A stretch of 64,000 nucleotides of DNA from Pampinifervens sp037481935 (GCF_046159715.1 NZ_JBJXCT010000004.1:62001-126000); one strand, 5' to 3'. Positions 24,844 to 32,862 are shown, counted from the first letter of the stretch. Translations and numbers: made by a program. Notes: a model not told the origin generated them from the sequence alone.

Positions 24844-25431
24844 TTAGTCCGCTACGTGGGGAAGTTCCAGCCCCACGGCACCCGAGAAGAGCATCTCTTC
24901 TATTGCCCTCTCCGAGTCTCCCGGGCTTACATCCACGCCTCTTATACCGTCCAGAAGTAGAAATGCCTGATAACCCAAATTTAGAGCTCCCAGCACCGTA
25001 TTCTTCACGCAGTAATCGGTGGCAACGCCACCTACGAAGACTCTGCGTATACCTCTCTCCTGCAGTAGGCTATGCAAAACTGTGCCCTGAAAGCCAGAGT
25101 ATGCGTCAAAATCCGGGCTTGTTCCTTTTGAGATTATAAAGCGGTTGTCATGGGGTATAAACAGGTCTGGGTGAAACCCTGCACCCTCTGTGCCCTGCAC
25201 GCAGTGAGGTGGCCACAGACCTCCCTGCTCCTTGAAGGATATGTGATTTTGTGGATGCCAGTCTCTGGTGAAAAAGACCGGAAGCCCCCTTTCAAAAAAG
25301 AGCCTTATGTAATCGTTTAGCCTTGGCACTATGGTATCTCCATCTGGCACAGGAAGGGCACCCCCCGGCATAAAGTCCCTCTGCATGTCCACCACTATTA
25401 GGGCGTCCTTTGGTGTTAGCCTGACCTTCAT
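24844..25431 (-). CDS. pncA: Nicotinamidase / isochorismatase family hydrolase
   Basis: A 195-residue cysteine hydrolase that turns nicotinamide into nicotinate for NAD salvage. The catalytic triad is visible: D15 in VVDMQRDF, the lysine in FIISKGTS (about 100), and the cysteine in VATDYCVKNT (about 140). The metal-binding DWHPQNH motif near residue 56 marks nicotinamidase rather than isochorismatase. It overlaps sfsA by four bases. Confidence 0.9.
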   Translation of the reverse strand: MKVRLTPKDALIVVDMQRDFMPGGALPVPDGDTIVPRLNDYIRLFFERGLPVFFTRDWHPQNHISFKEQGGLWPPHCVQGTEGAGFHPDLFIPHDNRFIISKGTSPDFDAYSGFQGTVLHSLLQERGIRRVFVGGVATDYCVKNTVLGALNLGYQAFLLLDGIRGVDVSPGDSERAIEEMLFSGAVGLELPHVAD

Positions 25432-26072
25432 GGCAGAACCTCCACGGGTATCTCTTCTTTTAATTTAATCTCCTCAAGGCTGACGGAACATCTGTAAGCT
25501 CTTATCTCAAGACCAAGCTGAAAGTATCTCAGTAGAGCCTTTGAAAATTCGGGGTCCACCCTCCAGTTGGGAGAGAAGACTTCCGCATCTCCCCTCTGCA
25601 CTACAAAAACTATGAGCGGGTTGTATCCCTCTTTTGAAAGTTCTATGAGCTTTTCTATGTGCTGTTTACCTCTCAGGGTTGGAGCATCTGGAAAAAGGGC
25701 TGTGTTGTTCTCTACGAGGTTAACAGACTTCACCTCAATGGGCCTTCCGTTTATCAGGAGGTCAAACCTCTTGTTTCCAAAGCGGGGCTCAAAGATGGCC
25801 GGTGAGCTTACCCATTCTACATAAAGCTTTGGAGCTATGTGGGAGTCTATACAGACGAGATAATCTCCCCTCTTTGCAAGGATTATTTCAAAGGGGTGCC
25901 TGCCAATTGTCTTTTCGGCTACATATACTTCATTGCCAGAAAAGAGTAATTCCCTGAGCCTGCCGGTGTTGCGTATGTATGCGGTAAGTTCCTTGTCCTC
26001 AAGGGATATGAGTCCCACAAACCTGTTGAGTCTCTGAATAAAGTTTGCCTTTATCAGTTCTGGGAACTTCAT
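25428..26072 (-). CDS. sfsA: SfsA family nuclease-like protein
   Basis: A 214-residue SfsA protein. The family was named for a sugar-fermentation phenotype; members are now regarded as DNA/RNA-binding nuclease-like proteins with a PD-(D/E)xK-like core, here seen as RFDLLINGRPIEVKSVNL. The N-terminal OB-like part has NTGRLRELL. I start at ATG 26072; the frame stays open further but enters a hairpin. There is no ordinary ribosome site: a GGTGGGG sits inside the hairpin ten bases upstream. Confidence 0.88.
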   Translation of the reverse strand: MKFPELIKANFIQRLNRFVGLISLEDKELTAYIRNTGRLRELLFSGNEVYVAEKTIGRHPFEIILAKRGDYLVCIDSHIAPKLYVEWVSSPAIFEPRFGNKRFDLLINGRPIEVKSVNLVENNTALFPDAPTLRGKQHIEKLIELSKEGYNPLIVFVVQRGDAEVFSPNWRVDPEFSKALLRYFQLGLEIRAYRCSVSLEEIKLKEEIPVEVLP

Positions 26073-26081
26073 TTTAGAAAG

Positions 26082-26101
26082 GCCCCACCGGGCGGTGGGG
26101 C
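26082..26101 (-). promoter_or_regulatory. Strong GC hairpin in the sfsA leader
   Basis: GCCCCACCG and CGGTGGGGC form a near-perfect inverted repeat with almost no loop. On the sfsA transcript it ends nine bases before the ATG and contains the only purine-rich stretch that could act as a ribosome site. It may control sfsA translation, or act as an attenuator since CTTTCT follows it. Confidence 0.45.
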
Positions 26102-26108
26102 AAAACAA

Positions 26109-26155
26109 TTAGGGGAGGGAGGGGGAGGGAGTTTCTAACTGCCCCTAACTTTTTT
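26109..26155 (+). other. Guanine-quadruplex motif within an inverted repeat
   Basis: Four G-runs of 4, 3, 5 and 3 bases separated by single A bases lie at 26112-26129 on the plus strand. They are enclosed by TTAGGGG (26109-26115) and CCCCTAA (26142-26148), and a run of six T follows (26150-26155). It is within the transcribed leader of sfsA on the opposite strand. Confidence 0.55.
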
Positions 26156-26171
26156 ATCCTTACAGATGATT

Positions 26172-26199
26172 ATTATATACAAAATTTTTCTCCTGTCAA
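26172..26199 (-). promoter_or_regulatory. Consensus promoter of sfsA
   Basis: The minus strand has TTGACA (26199-26194), 16 bases, and TATAAT (26177-26172), the best match to a housekeeping sigma promoter in the window. It gives a leader of about 90 bases containing the quadruplex complement and the hairpin. Confidence 0.65.
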
Positions 26200-26222
26200 G
26201 GGGGTAGTATAAAATAGTATGG

Positions 26223-27461
26223 ATGAGGCTAATTGTGGTCAAGTTTGGCGGGACTTCTGTGGGAAGTCTTGAAAGGATAGGCAATTCTGCAAAAAAAGTC
26301 CTTGAAAAGTTAAAGGAGGGTTATAAAGTGGTGGTGGTATCCTCCGCCATGGCAGGGGAGACAGACAGGCTTATAAACCTTGCAAAGCAGATAGAGACAA
26401 TGCCCCCAGAACGTGAGCTTGACATGCTCATATCCACAGGGGAGCAGCAGGCGATAGCTCTTTTTGCCATGACTCTCCAGAGCCTTGGTGTTCCCGCAGT
26501 CAGCCTCTGCGGATGGCAGGTGCCTGTAATCACCGATGATGTGCACACAAAGGCAAGGATAAGGAAAATAGGCGTCCAGAGGCTCAAAAACCTCCTTCAG
26601 GAGGGCTACACGCCAGTGGTGGCCGGCTTTCAGGGGGTCACGGAAAGCTGGGAGGTGACAACCCTTGGAAGAGGAGGTTCAGACCTTTCTGCTGTTGCAC
26701 TGGCTTATGCCCTTGGTGCAGACTGTGAGATATACACAGATGTGGAGGGAGTTTTTACGGCTGACCCGAGAATAGTGCCAAACGCAAGGAAGATACCCAT
26801 AATATCCTACGAAGAGATGCTTGAGATGGCATCTCTGGGTGCAAAGGTGATGCAGGCAAGAAGCATTGAGTTTGCCATGAAACATGGTGTAAGAATACAT
26901 GTAAGAAGCTCTTTTACTGACAGTGAAGGGACATGGATAGTCCCTGAGGAGGAAGTGATGGAAAAGAGCGTGGTTCGGGCAATAACCCTTGAAAGGAATG
27001 AATCAAGGATAACTGTAGTGCGCGTGCCCGACAGACCGGGCATAGCCTACAGTATCTTTAAGGCCCTTGGAGATGCCCATATTGTGGTGGATATGATAGT
27101 GCAGAATGTGTCCCATCAGGGCTATACGGACATGTCCTTTACCGTTAACAAGGCAGACGCACAAAAAGCAGAGGGTATACTAAAAAGAGTGGCAGGGGAG
27201 ATAGGAGCTCAGGAGGTGGTAAGGGACGACAGAATAGCAAAGGTCTCTGTGGTGGGGATAGGCATGAGGAGCTCCTACGGAACCGCTGCAAAGATGTTTG
27301 AGGTTCTCTACAAAAACGGCATAAACATAATGGCCATATCCACCTCTGAGATAAAGATATCATGCCTTATAGAGGACAAATACGGAGAGCTTGCGGTAAG
27401 GGAGCTTCATCAGGCCTTTATAGAGGAGGGTGAAGAGGTAAAGGTGGTCAATGAATCCTGA
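26223..27461 (+). CDS. lysC: Aspartate kinase
   Basis: A 412-residue aspartokinase, first step towards lysine, threonine and methionine. VKFGGTSVG lies at residues 5-13, the kinase domain runs to about 250 with TLGRGGSDLSA, and two ACT domains follow (first near 270-330 with VPDRPGIAYSIF, second near 345-405), which usually bind lysine or threonine for feedback control. The ATG follows TATAAA by nine bases with no ribosome site, so the mRNA may be leaderless. hldA overlaps its end by 11 bases. Confidence 0.95.
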   Translation: MRLIVVKFGGTSVGSLERIGNSAKKVLEKLKEGYKVVVVSSAMAGETDRLINLAKQIETMPPERELDMLISTGEQQAIALFAMTLQSLGVPAVSLCGWQVPVITDDVHTKARIRKIGVQRLKNLLQEGYTPVVAGFQGVTESWEVTTLGRGGSDLSAVALAYALGADCEIYTDVEGVFTADPRIVPNARKIPIISYEEMLEMASLGAKVMQARSIEFAMKHGVRIHVRSSFTDSEGTWIVPEEEVMEKSVVRAITLERNESRITVVRVPDRPGIAYSIFKALGDAHIVVDMIVQNVSHQGYTDMSFTVNKADAQKAEGILKRVAGEIGAQEVVRDDRIAKVSVVGIGMRSSYGTAAKMFEVLYKNGINIMAISTSEIKISCLIEDKYGELAVRELHQAFIEEGEEVKVVNES

Positions 27462-28395
27462 TAGGCTTTCAGAAATTCTTGAGAGGTTTAAAAGCCTCAG
27501 GGTTCTGGTAGTGGGAGATGTGATACTTGACAGGTATGTCTTTGGAAAGGTGGAGCGAATCTCCCCTGAGGCTCCAGTGCCTGTGGTGGAGGTTCAGAGG
27601 GAGGAGTTCAGGCTTGGTGGTGCGGGAAACGTTGCCCACAATCTGGCAAGTCTCGGGGTAAAAACATATCTTCTTGGCGTGGTGGGTCAGGACTTCGGGA
27701 GGCATATCATAAGAGGACTTCTTAAAGATTCTGGGATAGAGGACCTTCTTGTGGAAGACCCATCAAGACCCACCACAGAAAAAACCCGTATAGTGGCCCT
27801 TTCTCAACAGCTCCTGAGGATTGACAGCGAAAGCAGGAGGTCTCTGGAGGGAAAGGCTCTTGAGGAGCTTCTTCAGAGGATAGACCTGGACGTGGACGGT
27901 ATAGTGGTTTCTGATTACGCAAAGGGGGTGGTATGCAGAAGCACTGTGGACAGGATAAGGGAAAGAAGGGTGTTCTTCTCTGTTGACCCCAGACCACAGA
28001 ACAGGGAGCTGTATGTGGGTGCAGACCTGATGACGCCCAACGAAAAGGAGGCCATGGCAATGTTTTCTGAAGATAGTTTGCAGAGGCTTGGGTGGGGGCT
28101 AAAGGGGAAGCTCAGACTTAAAACCCTTGTGATAACACTCGGTGCCAGAGGTATGGCTCTTTTTGACAGAGAGTTCAAGGTGTTTCCCGCAAGGGCAAAA
28201 CAGGTCTACGATGTTTCCGGAGCAGGGGATACGGTGGTTGCCGTGCTAACAGCCTGTGCCCTTGCAGGGCTGGACTGGGATACTGCCTGCGAGCTTGCAA
28301 ACCTCTGCGCAGGCATAGTGGTGGGCAAACTGGGCACTGCGGTAGTAAGACCGGAGGAGATATTCCAGAGCCTTGAGGAAGGGTGCAGAATTTGA
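27451..28395 (+). CDS. hldA: Heptose 7-phosphate kinase (single-domain HldA/RfaE1)
   Basis: A 314-residue PfkB-family kinase matching the first domain of HldE, which phosphorylates heptose-7-phosphate for ADP-heptose and LPS core synthesis. Marks are VVGDVILDRYVFG, the FRLGGAGNVAHNLA glycine loop, and DVSGAGDTVVAVL with the catalytic Asp. The nucleotidyltransferase half is absent and would be a separate gene elsewhere. The GT9 glycosyltransferase at 29173 is a plausible user of the product. It overlaps lysC and yraN. Confidence 0.88.
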   Translation: MNPDRLSEILERFKSLRVLVVGDVILDRYVFGKVERISPEAPVPVVEVQREEFRLGGAGNVAHNLASLGVKTYLLGVVGQDFGRHIIRGLLKDSGIEDLLVEDPSRPTTEKTRIVALSQQLLRIDSESRRSLEGKALEELLQRIDLDVDGIVVSDYAKGVVCRSTVDRIRERRVFFSVDPRPQNRELYVGADLMTPNEKEAMAMFSEDSLQRLGWGLKGKLRLKTLVITLGARGMALFDREFKVFPARAKQVYDVSGAGDTVVAVLTACALAGLDWDTACELANLCAGIVVGKLGTAVVRPEEIFQSLEEGCRI

Positions 28396-28702
28396 GGAGC
28401 TTGCGGTAAAGTATCTGGAGGGGCTTGGCTACAGAATCCTTTACAGGAACTACCACTGCAGAACAGGAGAAATAGACATCATAGCCCTTGACGACAAAGT
28501 GGTGGTCTTTGTGGAAGTAAAGGGTGGAAAGACAGAAGGTCTGGGAGACCCTGTGGAGAGAATGGACAGGAAAAAGATGGAAAGACTCCTAAGGTGTGTG
28601 GAATACTATCTTCACAGACATCCGGCAGAGGACTACAGACTTGACCTTGTGATTATAAGGGGGAATAACATAGAACACATAAGGGGTGTTGAGCTTTATT
28701 AA
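28373..28702 (+). CDS. YraN family (UPF0102) endonuclease-like protein
   Basis: A 109-residue protein of the YraN/UPF0102 family with a PD-(D/E)xK nuclease-like core: CRTGEIDIIALDD then VVFVEVKGG. Homologues are linked to DNA processing but the role is not settled. It starts with TTG and overlaps hldA by 23 bases. Its 3' end overlaps the convergent coiled-coil gene by about 50 bases. Confidence 0.85.
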   Translation: MRKGAEFEELAVKYLEGLGYRILYRNYHCRTGEIDIIALDDKVVVFVEVKGGKTEGLGDPVERMDRKKMERLLRCVEYYLHRHPAEDYRLDLVIIRGNNIEHIRGVELY

Positions 28703-29141
28703 CCATGCTCTTCCTTACCTCTTTCCTGAGCTCCTTGACTTCAACCCTGAGGTCTTTTATTTCCTCTTTCAGTTCTTCAAATCTCTTTAGGTTGTCCGTC
28801 TTAACCTCTTCAAACCTTCTTGCGGTATCTGCCTTGTGGTCAGCAAGTTCCTGTCTGACAAGTTTAATCTCTTCTTTGACTTCCTCAAATCTTCTTGTGC
28901 TGTCCGCTTTGACCTCGTCAAACTTCCTCGCGGTATCCGCCTTATGCTCCGCAAGTTCTCTGTGCAAGGCTTCTAAACGAGCTTCAACATAATCTCTGAA
29001 CTCCCTTATAGACTGTTCAATCCCCGTAATTGGGGAAGAAAAATCGTCAAGCCTTTTGTCCAGGTACATAATAAGAAAAACACCAACTCCTACAATTGCT
29101 CCCACTATTGTTATCAATCCTATGACAAGCTCAAGGCTCAC
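28653..29141 (-). CDS. Membrane-anchored coiled-coil protein with 36-residue repeats
   Basis: A 162-residue protein that I do not recognise. One membrane helix lies at residues 5-27, followed by a long charged coiled coil. Two 36-residue repeats are visible at residues 62-97 and 98-133, each beginning EL-A-(E/D)-HKADTAR and ending in KEEIK plus four residues; the DNA repeats are 28958-28851 and 28850-28743. I start at GTG 29141, since the open frame upstream runs into the glycosyltransferase gene. It may be a spacer or scaffold protein of the cell envelope. Confidence 0.72.
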   Translation of the reverse strand: MSLELVIGLITIVGAIVGVGVFLIMYLDKRLDDFSSPITGIEQSIREFRDYVEARLEALHRELAEHKADTARKFDEVKADSTRRFEEVKEEIKLVRQELADHKADTARRFEEVKTDNLKRFEELKEEIKDLRVEVKELRKEVRKSMVNKAQHPLCVLCYSPL

Positions 29142-29172
29142 AAGAAAATCACAAAGCTCTTTTTTAGAGGTA

Positions 29173-29955
29173 TCAACTCTGCATGTTGTATAGCATGAGA
29201 AACCTGTTGAAGAGCAAATCTGTATGAAGGCATTTCCTTTCCTCGCAAACATCTGGAAAGCATGGACTGCAGGAAAGCCCGAGGCTTATCTGAAAAACCC
29301 TTTCCCCTATTGGTCTCCACACGAGGGGGTCCGTGGGACCGTAGAAGATATAAGTTGGAAGTCCGCAGTAGCTGGCAAGATGGGAAAGCCCGCTGTCAAG
29401 ACCGACGAAAAGCCGTGCCCTCTTCAGTGCCCTTGCTATCTCAAGAGGTGAAAAACTCTCAAAGTAATTTTTTATGTGGTCTTTTAGCCACTGGTCTGCT
29501 TCACCTATCAGGTATAGGGTTCTGAAGCCCTCTCTTTTAAGAAATTGCTCTATACGCAGAAAAAGCTCAAGAGGTGGATTTTTCTTCCATGAACCGCTGG
29601 AGGGATGAAGAACTGCATAGCCTTCAAGGAGGCCATTTTCTGCGGGCTCTATGGGCAGAACTTTTGAGAAGTTTCCCTTCAGAGAGAGGCTTTTCAGGTA
29701 ATGCTCCACAATCCACACCCTTCTTTCCGGAAAGGGCTTTAGATTTCCATCCATACTTATGATGATTCTTCCCTCAAACTCTCTTTCGGGAATCTCTGAA
29801 CTTACCACCTGAGCCCATCCCACCTCCTTTGCAAGTAAAAAGTAATCCGTGTTGCCCACAGCCCAGACAGTCTTGCCAGACTCTCTTAGGAGCTCAAGAA
29901 GGGGGAAGGTGAGAAGCGTATCCCCGAGACCACCCCGACGGTAAAGAAGCCACAT
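29173..29955 (-). CDS. Glycosyltransferase family 9 (heptosyltransferase-like)
   Basis: A 260-residue GT9 glycosyltransferase. The start LLYRRGGLGDTLLTFPLL is the family GxxGDxL motif, and the C-terminal half has LFVGLDSGLSHLASYCGLPTYIFYGPT cut here to its key parts: GLDSGLSHLA and FYGPTDP, where the nucleotide-sugar binds. GT9 enzymes add heptose to LPS core. hldA 1 kb away on the other strand supports an LPS role. It is divergent from the SPOUT methyltransferase gene with 17 bases between start codons. Confidence 0.85.
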   Translation of the reverse strand: MWLLYRRGGLGDTLLTFPLLELLRESGKTVWAVGNTDYFLLAKEVGWAQVVSSEIPEREFEGRIIISMDGNLKPFPERRVWIVEHYLKSLSLKGNFSKVLPIEPAENGLLEGYAVLHPSSGSWKKNPPLELFLRIEQFLKREGFRTLYLIGEADQWLKDHIKNYFESFSPLEIARALKRARLFVGLDSGLSHLASYCGLPTYIFYGPTDPLVWRPIGERVFQISLGLSCSPCFPDVCEERKCLHTDLLFNRFLMLYNMQS

Positions 29956-29963
29956 GCTATAAT
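29956..29963 (+). promoter_or_regulatory. Extended -10 of the SPOUT methyltransferase gene
   Basis: TGCTATAAT (starting one base earlier at 29955) ends nine bases before ATG 29973. AAGGA in between could serve as a weak ribosome site if the start is slightly earlier; otherwise the mRNA is leaderless. Confidence 0.5.
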
Positions 29964-29972
29964 AAGGAATTT

Positions 29973-30545
29973 ATGATAAATCATAACGTCTTCATAGCCT
30001 TGCTCCATTATCCTGCCATGGACAGAGATGGAAGGACCATAATAACCTCCTTCACTACCATGGACCTTCATGACATAGCCCGCCCCGCAAGAGCCTATGA
30101 GATAAACACCTACTACATAGTTCAGCCCGTTGATGGTCAGAGATACATAATAAAGAAACAGATAGAATACTGGCTCTCAGAGGAGGGTTTTAGGACAAAC
30201 CCCACGAGAAACGAAATAGTAAAGCTTGTGAGACTGTGTTATACCTTTGATGAGGTTCTTGAAGATATACAGGAAAGTAGAGGCAGAAGACCCCTTATAG
30301 TGGGAACGGACGCCAGAACCTATCCAAACACGGTCTCTTACCACTGGCTGTCGGAGGAAATACACAGAAGAGAGCGGGACTTTCTCATAGTCTTTGGCAC
30401 CGGCTACGGCATACCTCCTTCCCTTATGAACACCTTTGACTACATCCTTGAACCTGTTTACGGTGCGGGTGAGTGGAACCATCTTTCCGTCAGGAACGCA
30501 GTTGCCATAATCCTTGATAGACTATTAAGCAGGAACAGGTGCTGA
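29973..30545 (+). CDS. SPOUT-type RNA methyltransferase (PF09936-like)
   Basis: A 190-residue protein of the SAM-dependent RNA methyltransferase family PF09936, which is TrmD-like. It begins with FIALLHYPAMDRDGR and ends with the knot region LIVFGTGYGIPPSL and EWNHLSVRNAVAIILDRL. The target RNA is unknown; TrmD-like folds suggest tRNA. It is followed by mraY after one base, so the two are co-transcribed. Confidence 0.8.
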   Translation: MINHNVFIALLHYPAMDRDGRTIITSFTTMDLHDIARPARAYEINTYYIVQPVDGQRYIIKKQIEYWLSEEGFRTNPTRNEIVKLVRLCYTFDEVLEDIQESRGRRPLIVGTDARTYPNTVSYHWLSEEIHRRERDFLIVFGTGYGIPPSLMNTFDYILEPVYGAGEWNHLSVRNAVAIILDRLLSRNRC

Positions 30546-30546
30546 A

Positions 30547-31626
30547 ATGCTTTACCATATGGCACTATACCTGAGGGATTATTTTTTCGCTTTCAATGTG
30601 TTCAAATACATAACCTTTCGTTCTTTTCTTGCGGTGCTCATCGCCTTTTCTCTGACCCTGATTTTAACGCCCATTTTCATGAAAAAGATGAAGGCTATTC
30701 AGAGGCTTTTCAAGGGATACATAAGGGAATACACCCCAGAGGGTCACCTTGTAAAGAGATACGTCCCCACCATGGGAGGTCTCATAATAGTCCTCTCAGT
30801 TTTTCTGAGCTCCTTTCTTTTGATGAGGCTTGACCTCATATACTTCTGGGTTATAACCCTCTGCATACTTGGCTTTGCCCTAATAGGCTTCTGGGATGAC
30901 TTTGTCAAGCTCAGGAACAAGAAAGGTATATCTGCAAAGAAAAAGTTTTCTGCACAGCTCCTTGTTGCCGGTTTCACATCCGTCCTTATATATCTCTACA
31001 GTGGCGTAAACACAAAGCTCTACTTTCCTCTCTTTAAGAATCTTGAGATAGAGCTCGGGCTTTTCTACATTCCCTTTGCCATGCTTGTTATAGTTGCCAC
31101 TTCCAACGCGGTAAACTTAACAGATGGACTTGACGGGCTTGCCATAGGACCTGTAATGACAACCGCCGCAAGTCTTGGAATAATAGCCTATGCGGTAGGT
31201 CATGCGGGCATAGCTGGCTATCTGAATATTCCATATGTTCCCTATGCAGGGGACCTTACAGTTCTCTGCTTTGCCATAGTAGGTGCGGGGCTTGGTTTTC
31301 TGTGGTTTAATGCCTTTCCCGCACAGCTCTTTATGGGGGATGTGGGGGCTCTTGCCCTCGGTGCAGGTCTGGGTGTAATGGCCCTTGTTTCCAAGTCAGA
31401 GCTTCTCCTTCCAATAGCTGGAGGGGTATTTGTCTTTGAGACCATGTCGGTTATACTTCAGGTTGTCTACTTCAAGCTAACAAAGGGCAAAAGGCTCTTC
31501 AAGATGGCACCTTTTCATCACCACCTTGAGCTCTCTGGAGTTCCAGAGCCAAAGATAGTGGTCAGGATGTGGATAATATCTATCCTGCTCGGTATACTTG
31601 CCATTGCCAGCCTCAAGCTAAGGTGA
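30547..31626 (+). CDS. mraY: Phospho-MurNAc-pentapeptide transferase
   Basis: A 359-residue polytopic enzyme (about ten membrane helices) that makes lipid I from UDP-MurNAc-pentapeptide and undecaprenyl phosphate. Conserved cytoplasmic motifs are PTMGG, FWDDFVK, NLTDGLDGLA with the catalytic aspartates, FMGDVGALALG and PFHHHLEL. It is away from the dcw cluster here. Its 3' end overlaps the convergent DUF192 gene by nine bases. Confidence 0.96.
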   Translation: MLYHMALYLRDYFFAFNVFKYITFRSFLAVLIAFSLTLILTPIFMKKMKAIQRLFKGYIREYTPEGHLVKRYVPTMGGLIIVLSVFLSSFLLMRLDLIYFWVITLCILGFALIGFWDDFVKLRNKKGISAKKKFSAQLLVAGFTSVLIYLYSGVNTKLYFPLFKNLEIELGLFYIPFAMLVIVATSNAVNLTDGLDGLAIGPVMTTAASLGIIAYAVGHAGIAGYLNIPYVPYAGDLTVLCFAIVGAGLGFLWFNAFPAQLFMGDVGALALGAGLGVMALVSKSELLLPIAGGVFVFETMSVILQVVYFKLTKGKRLFKMAPFHHHLELSGVPEPKIVVRMWIISILLGILAIASLKLR

Positions 31627-31995
31627 AAGGAGAATATCTCTATACATGCACTTTCTACCTCTTATCAGCTCCACCACCGTATCCACGGGCTGGGGTGAGG
31701 AGACCACTACCGTTCCTGCCTTTTCCTCTGGAGGGAGGTATGACCTTCCCACAAGCCTGCCCCTGTCAATCCAGTATAGGTCAAGCTCAAGGTGTGTGTT
31801 CCTGTTCCAGAAGTGCCTTATGGCCCTGTCTCTGTATAAGAATACCATACCGTCGTATCCCACAAAGGACCTCAGATGCATAAGCCCCCTTTCGTGTTTT
31901 TCTGGTGTGTCCGCCACCAGAAGCCTGCACTGATGAACCTGTGCATTAGTTGCATATGTGATAAGAAAGAGTATGATATTGAAAATTATTAGCAT
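31618..31995 (-). CDS. DUF192 family exported protein
   Basis: A 125-residue DUF192 protein. A signal peptide covers about residues 1-18 (IIFNIILFLITYATNA). The family core is seen as ERGLMHLRSF, then FLYRDRAIRHFWNRNTHLELD, and a final ELIRGR. DUF192 proteins are small beta-fold exported proteins of unknown function. It is divergent from fur with 20 bases between start codons. Confidence 0.82.
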   Translation of the reverse strand: MLIIFNIILFLITYATNAQVHQCRLLVADTPEKHERGLMHLRSFVGYDGMVFLYRDRAIRHFWNRNTHLELDLYWIDRGRLVGRSYLPPEEKAGTVVVSSPQPVDTVVELIRGRKCMYRDILLSP

Positions 31996-32015
31996 ATGGT
32001 TTATATTATATACCC

Positions 32016-32444
32016 ATGCTTAAGGAAGAAAGGCTTCAGGAATTTATAGAGGCTTGTAAGAATATGGGGCTAAAGATAACGCCTCAGAGAGTGGCAGTCT
32101 ACGAGGTTTTACTGAGCAGGGAAGACCACCCCACCGTTGAGGAAATATACAACGAGATAAAGAAGAAGTATCCCTTTGTGTCCCTTGCCACTGTATACAG
32201 AACGGTGGAAACCCTTGAGGAGCTGGGCTTTGTCAAGAAGGTTGCCTACTGGGGTGGCTCTGTGCGGTATGATGCCAACATAAGCGACCACCACCATCTC
32301 ATATGCACCCAGTGTGGAGCCATAAGGGACGTGGAGTTCTGCATAGACTGGGACCCACCAGCCTATATGGAAGGCTATAGGGTTCACAAGTATTCACTGC
32401 ACATATACGGAGTCTGCCCCGCATGTCAGGCAAGGGAGAACTGA
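32016..32444 (+). CDS. Fur family metal-dependent repressor (PerR-like)
   Basis: A 142-residue Fur-family regulator. The winged helix has LKITPQRVAVYEVL and SLATVYRTVETLEELG; the regulatory part has SDHHHLICTQCG and GVCPACQ, giving two CxxC pairs for structural zinc. Length and the YR-T-V-x-x-L pattern resemble PerR, but peroxide sensing cannot be confirmed without alignment of the metal ligands. TATATT sits about eight bases before the ATG and no ribosome site is seen. The pterin dehydratase gene overlaps its end. Confidence 0.88.
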   Translation: MLKEERLQEFIEACKNMGLKITPQRVAVYEVLLSREDHPTVEEIYNEIKKKYPFVSLATVYRTVETLEELGFVKKVAYWGGSVRYDANISDHHHLICTQCGAIRDVEFCIDWDPPAYMEGYRVHKYSLHIYGVCPACQAREN

Positions 32445-32737
32445 AGGTTTACTCAGCCCAGGAGATAGAGAGTAAACTAAAGGGATTGCCCGGCTGGGCC
32501 TTTGAAGAAGGCTTTATTGTCAGAGAATACAGCACAAAAAACTGGAAGGAAACGGTCTTTCTCTTTAATGCCATTGCAAGTCTTGCGGAAGCACACTGGC
32601 ATCACCCAGACGTAGAGGCCGGTTTTAAGAAAATAAGGGTTAAGCTGACCACCCACGAGGCGGGAGGTATAACAGACAGAGACTTTAGCCTTGCAGAGGA
32701 GATAGAAAAAATCTCTTCCCTTTTGCTCAAAAGGTGA
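32423..32737 (+). CDS. phhB: Pterin-4a-carbinolamine dehydratase
   Basis: A 104-residue PCD/DCoH protein. The active-site motif AEAHWHHPDVE and the following KLTTHEAGGITDRDFSLA match the family throughout. The classic role is recycling tetrahydropterin for phenylalanine hydroxylase; no hydroxylase is in view, so a role in another pterin or molybdopterin pathway is likely. It overlaps fur by 22 bases, and the tRNA-Asp promoter overlaps its stop codon. Confidence 0.92.
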   Translation: MSGKGELKVYSAQEIESKLKGLPGWAFEEGFIVREYSTKNWKETVFLFNAIASLAEAHWHHPDVEAGFKKIRVKLTTHEAGGITDRDFSLAEEIEKISSLLLKR

Positions 32738-32743
32738 TATAAT
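32735..32743 (+). promoter_or_regulatory. Extended -10 of tRNA-Asp
   Basis: TGATATAAT overlaps the phhB stop and ends 13 bases before the mature tRNA, fitting a tRNA promoter with a short 5' leader. Confidence 0.55.
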
Positions 32744-32756
32744 ATTCTCCTCTAAA

Positions 32757-32834
32757 GGAGCCGTAGTTCAGCCCGGTCAGAACGCCGGCCTGTCAAGCCG
32801 GAGGGCGCGGGTTCAAGTCCCGTCGGCTCCGCCA
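32757..32834 (+). tRNA. tRNA-Asp (GTC anticodon), CCA encoded
   Basis: Acceptor GGAGCCG pairs with CGGCTCC, the D arm is GTTC/GAAC, the anticodon stem CCGGC/GCCGG surrounds CTGTCAA, and the T arm is GCGGG/CCCGT around TTCAAGT. The discriminator G is at 32831, followed by an encoded CCA, unlike the other two tRNAs in the window. Confidence 0.95.
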
Positions 32835-32846
32835 TCCCTAACCATA

Positions 32847-32855
32847 TGTTATAAT
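32847..32855 (+). promoter_or_regulatory. Extended -10 of dapA, leaderless layout
   Basis: TGTTATAAT ends seven bases before ATG 32863. There is no ribosome site. A transcript start at the usual distance would coincide with the A of ATG. Confidence 0.55.
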
Positions 32856-32862
32856 TATCTTC

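Noticed and set aside
26109..26155. Intrinsic terminator on the plus strand
   Set aside because: The stem has only seven pairs with a 26-base loop and no plus-strand gene ends upstream; I list it as a quadruplex within an inverted repeat instead.
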